DNA from: Chryseobacterium panacisoli
GTDB taxonomy: Bacteria; Bacteroidota; Bacteroidia; Flavobacteriales; Weeksellaceae
NCBI RefSeq assembly: GCF_008274625.1
Contig: NZ_VTRU01000001.1
Span: 2,170,001-2,234,000, forward strand
Direction: 5' to 3'
DNA: 64,000 nucleotides
Below, in pieces: positions 62,151 through 64,000 of this stretch. Each line of letters starts with the position of its first letter. Position 1 is the stretch's first letter. The position numbers and the translations under genes were made by a program. The notes under the pieces were generated by a model that saw only the letters and a list, made by a program, of their open reading frames with translations, had not been told where the DNA came from and did not search any database.

Positions 62151-63014
62151 TTAATTGAATTCAGCGAAAGATTGTTGGATACTCATAGAGATCTCATCGA
62201 TCTTGTAAGTTAATCCGTCAATTTTAGAAGTAAAGAAGTTATAAAGGATAATAGCGATTGCTGAAGTACCAATACCTAATGCCGTGTTGATCAAGGCTTC
62301 AGAGATACCTGTAGATAGAGCAGCTGCATCCGGAGTACCACCTCCTGAACCTAATGCAAAGAATGCCTTGATCATCCCGATTACCGTTCCAAGTAGTGCT
62401 ACTAATGTTGCAACAGTACCTAAAGTAGAAAGAATCATCATGTTTTTCTCAAGCATTGGCATCTCAAGAGTAGTAGCTTCTTCGATAGCTTTGTTAAGCG
62501 CTACCATTTTCTGCTCCTTATTTAATGTAGTATCGTGAGAAAGTGCTTTGTAAGTAGTAAGACCTTCTTTTACTACGTTACCTACAGAACCTTGTTGTCT
62601 GTCACACTCTTCGATAGCTTCGTCAATTTTGTTTTGGTTTAGTAAGCTTCTTACTTGTACAACGAAGTTGTCTAAGTTTCCTTTTCCAGCAGCTTTACCA
62701 AGAACGAAATATCTTTCAAAAGAGAAAACGATTACAGTAATCATGAAAGTAATCAAGATTGGTACGATAACCCCTCCTTTGTAGATAATACCTAAAAACG
62801 ATTCTGGGTGAATGTCTTTTCCTTCAACACTTGAAAAGGCTACAGATCCACTTCCTAGTTTATCTGCATCTTTAAAGTTTCCTGGGCTACCAAGAACGAA
62901 TAAATAAATACATACTCCTATAATAAATAGAATAGGAATAATAACAGCTGGATTTAAACCTCCTGCCTTTCTAGCAACTACTTGCTCATCATTTTTTGAA
63001 ACATTCATTTCCAT
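62151..63014 (-). CDS. exbB: MotA/TolQ/ExbB proton channel protein
   Basis: 287 residues. First membrane helix about 20-40 (NPAVIIPILFIIGVCIYLFVLG), a second near 83-103 (GGVIVPILITFMITVIVFSFERYF), and two more in the C-terminal MotA/TolQ/ExbB domain (about 195-270, MILSTLGTVATLVALLGTVIGMI and STGISEALINTALGIGTSAIAIIL). Forms the stator pentamer of the TonB motor. First gene in the cluster. A possible -7 element TAATTTTG on the minus strand is at 63065-63072. Confidence 0.94.
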   Translation of the reverse strand: MEMNVSKNDEQVVARKAGGLNPAVIIPILFIIGVCIYLFVLGSPGNFKDADKLGSGSVAFSSVEGKDIHPESFLGIIYKGGVIVPILITFMITVIVFSFERYFVLGKAAGKGNLDNFVVQVRSLLNQNKIDEAIEECDRQQGSVGNVVKEGLTTYKALSHDTTLNKEQKMVALNKAIEEATTLEMPMLEKNMMILSTLGTVATLVALLGTVIGMIKAFFALGSGGGTPDAAALSTGISEALINTALGIGTSAIAIILYNFFTSKIDGLTYKIDEISMSIQQSFAEFN

Positions 63015-63064
63015 ATTTAACTAAATTATATTGTTTTAAAATTTTACAGGGTGTAAATTAAAGG

Positions 63065-63072
63065 CAAAATTA
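63065..63072 (-). promoter_or_regulatory. -7 element for the exbB cluster
   Basis: Reads TAATTTTG on the minus strand, 50 bases ahead of the exbB ATG. The -33 element does not match well. Confidence 0.35.
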
Positions 63073-63254
63073 ATTAAAATGCAAGAGTCTTAATTAAACA
63101 TTTTGCTTTTTTTTGATAAAGAAATTTTAATACGATTTCGATATAATAATTATTTTTAAATATTTTATTTATTTTCCCCAAATTTAACATTTGAGTTAAA
63201 AAATCAAAAAAATAAGACACCCATTTTTTTTAATTTCCCAATGTTAAATTTTAT

Positions 63255-64000
63255 TTAAATTACGATATTCACAATACGGTGAGGGACTACAATGATTTTT
63301 TCAGGGGTTTTTCCCTCTAAAATTTGTTGCATTTTCTCACTCGAAATCACCAAATCTTCCACTTCCTTGGCAGATAATTGAGCTGAAAGTGAAATTTTGA
63401 ACTTCATTTTACCATTTACACTTACCGGATACTGAATTTCGTCTTCAACCAGATAATCTTCATTTAATACCGGGAATTTTTCAATTTCAATAGATGTATC
63501 GTGTCCTAACAAACTCCACAGTTCTTCACAGATGTGAGGAGCATACGGAGAAATGATAACGGCCAGCGGCTCTAAAATATTGCGCTTGTTACATTTTATT
63601 TTCTGAAGCTCGTTCACAGCAATCATAAATGAGGATACGGAGGTATTGAAAGAGAAGTTTTCAATATCATATACTACCTTCTTTATTAAGGTATGTAAAA
63701 CTTTGTATTCCGCTTTTGTAGGTTCTTCTTCTGAAACTTCAAATGTATCTTCATTGAAATAGAGATTCCAGAATTTTTTGAGGAAGCCATATACTCCACT
63801 TAATCCCTGAGTATTCCAAGGTTTGGATTGCTCCAATGGACCTAAGAACATTTCATACAGTCTTAAACCATCAGCTCCGTACTCTTCACAGATATCGTCA
63901 GGATTTACTACGTTGTATTTTGACTTGGACATTTTTTCTACTTCACGGTCTGTGATGTATTTTCCATCTTCCAGGATAAATTCTGCATCAGCATAATCAG
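63255..64000 (-). CDS. leuS: Leucine-tRNA ligase, 5' part beyond window
   Basis: Charges tRNA-Leu. 247 C-terminal residues are visible and the frame continues off the right edge (complete codons to 63998). Shown: ITDREVEKMSKSKYNVVNPDD, containing the class I KMSKS loop, GADGLRLYEMFLGPLEQSKPWN, the anticodon-binding helical bundle, and the C-terminal domain ending IIVVPHRIVNIVI. Normal C-terminus. Bacterial LeuRS is usually over 800 residues, so most of the gene is missing here. Confidence 0.96.
   Translation of the reverse strand, partial: DYADAEFILEDGKYITDREVEKMSKSKYNVVNPDDICEEYGADGLRLYEMFLGPLEQSKPWNTQGLSGVYGFLKKFWNLYFNEDTFEVSEEEPTKAEYKVLHTLIKKVVYDIENFSFNTSVSSFMIAVNELQKIKCNKRNILEPLAVIISPYAPHICEELWSLLGHDTSIEIEKFPVLNEDYLVEDEIQYPVSVNGKMKFKISLSAQLSAKEVEDLVISSEKMQQILEGKTPEKIIVVPHRIVNIVI

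Overview
The window comes from a low-GC Bacteroidota genome, most probably Chryseobacterium or a close relative in the Weeksellaceae. The grounds are type IX secretion (T9SS) sorting domains, a flavastacin-like astacin, a three-subunit succinate dehydrogenase with one fused cytochrome b subunit, bacillithiol deacetylase BshB1, promoters of the form TTTG-N17-19-TAnnTTTG, and almost no Shine-Dalgarno sequences. Genus assignment is inference from family content; no rRNA is present.

Layout. 1-8.7 kb: 5'-truncated pyruvate kinase (+); aldehyde dehydrogenase, hutG and hutI (-); then ruvB, a PaiB-like flavin protein, an MBL-fold hydrolase and coaE (+). 8.7-19.3 kb: three T9SS cargo genes (-) built from FN3 and GEVED modules, the last a zinc metallopeptidase. 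19.5-31.8 kb (all -): DUF6048/DUF6452/rlmD, a thioredoxin-fold lipoprotein lacking CxxC, sdhCAB, comEC, a GH99 glycosidase and lpxB. 31.8-40 kb: DUF2480, a DUF2723-like membrane protein and DUF937 (+); an untracked 39-aa ribosomal protein THX gene and a MATE transporter (-); then a small cluster DUF2975 / Cro-type HTH / two exported ankyrin proteins behind a perfect 29-bp palindrome; aspS. 40-47.3 kb: flavastacin-like protease (+), purA and a Crp/Fnr regulator (-), ku and ligD (+), with ligD split by a frameshift in an A9 run. 47.4-53.5 kb: MscS channel, SDR, nusB-DUF1573-yajC (-), ABC exporter and the PUR-alpha-like DUF3276 protein (+). 53.7-64 kb (all -): a secreted toroid-plus-propeller protein, tRNA-His, bshB1, and the exbB-exbD-exbD-tonB-(2TM)-PstS-TPR cluster, ending in truncated leuS.

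How they fit. Most genes are housekeeping. Functional groups are histidine degradation (hutIG), complex II, NHEJ (ku-ligD), TonB energisation and secreted degradation (metallopeptidase, astacin, GH99, toroid protein). The most interesting unexplained signals are regulatory: paired FNR-type dyads (TTGTC-ATTT-GACAA and a one-mismatch copy) around the Crp/Fnr gene, in front of crp/ku and purA; the 29-bp palindrome before the HTH-ankyrin cluster; a CRP-like dyad beside a consensus sdhC promoter; and the ligD frameshift.
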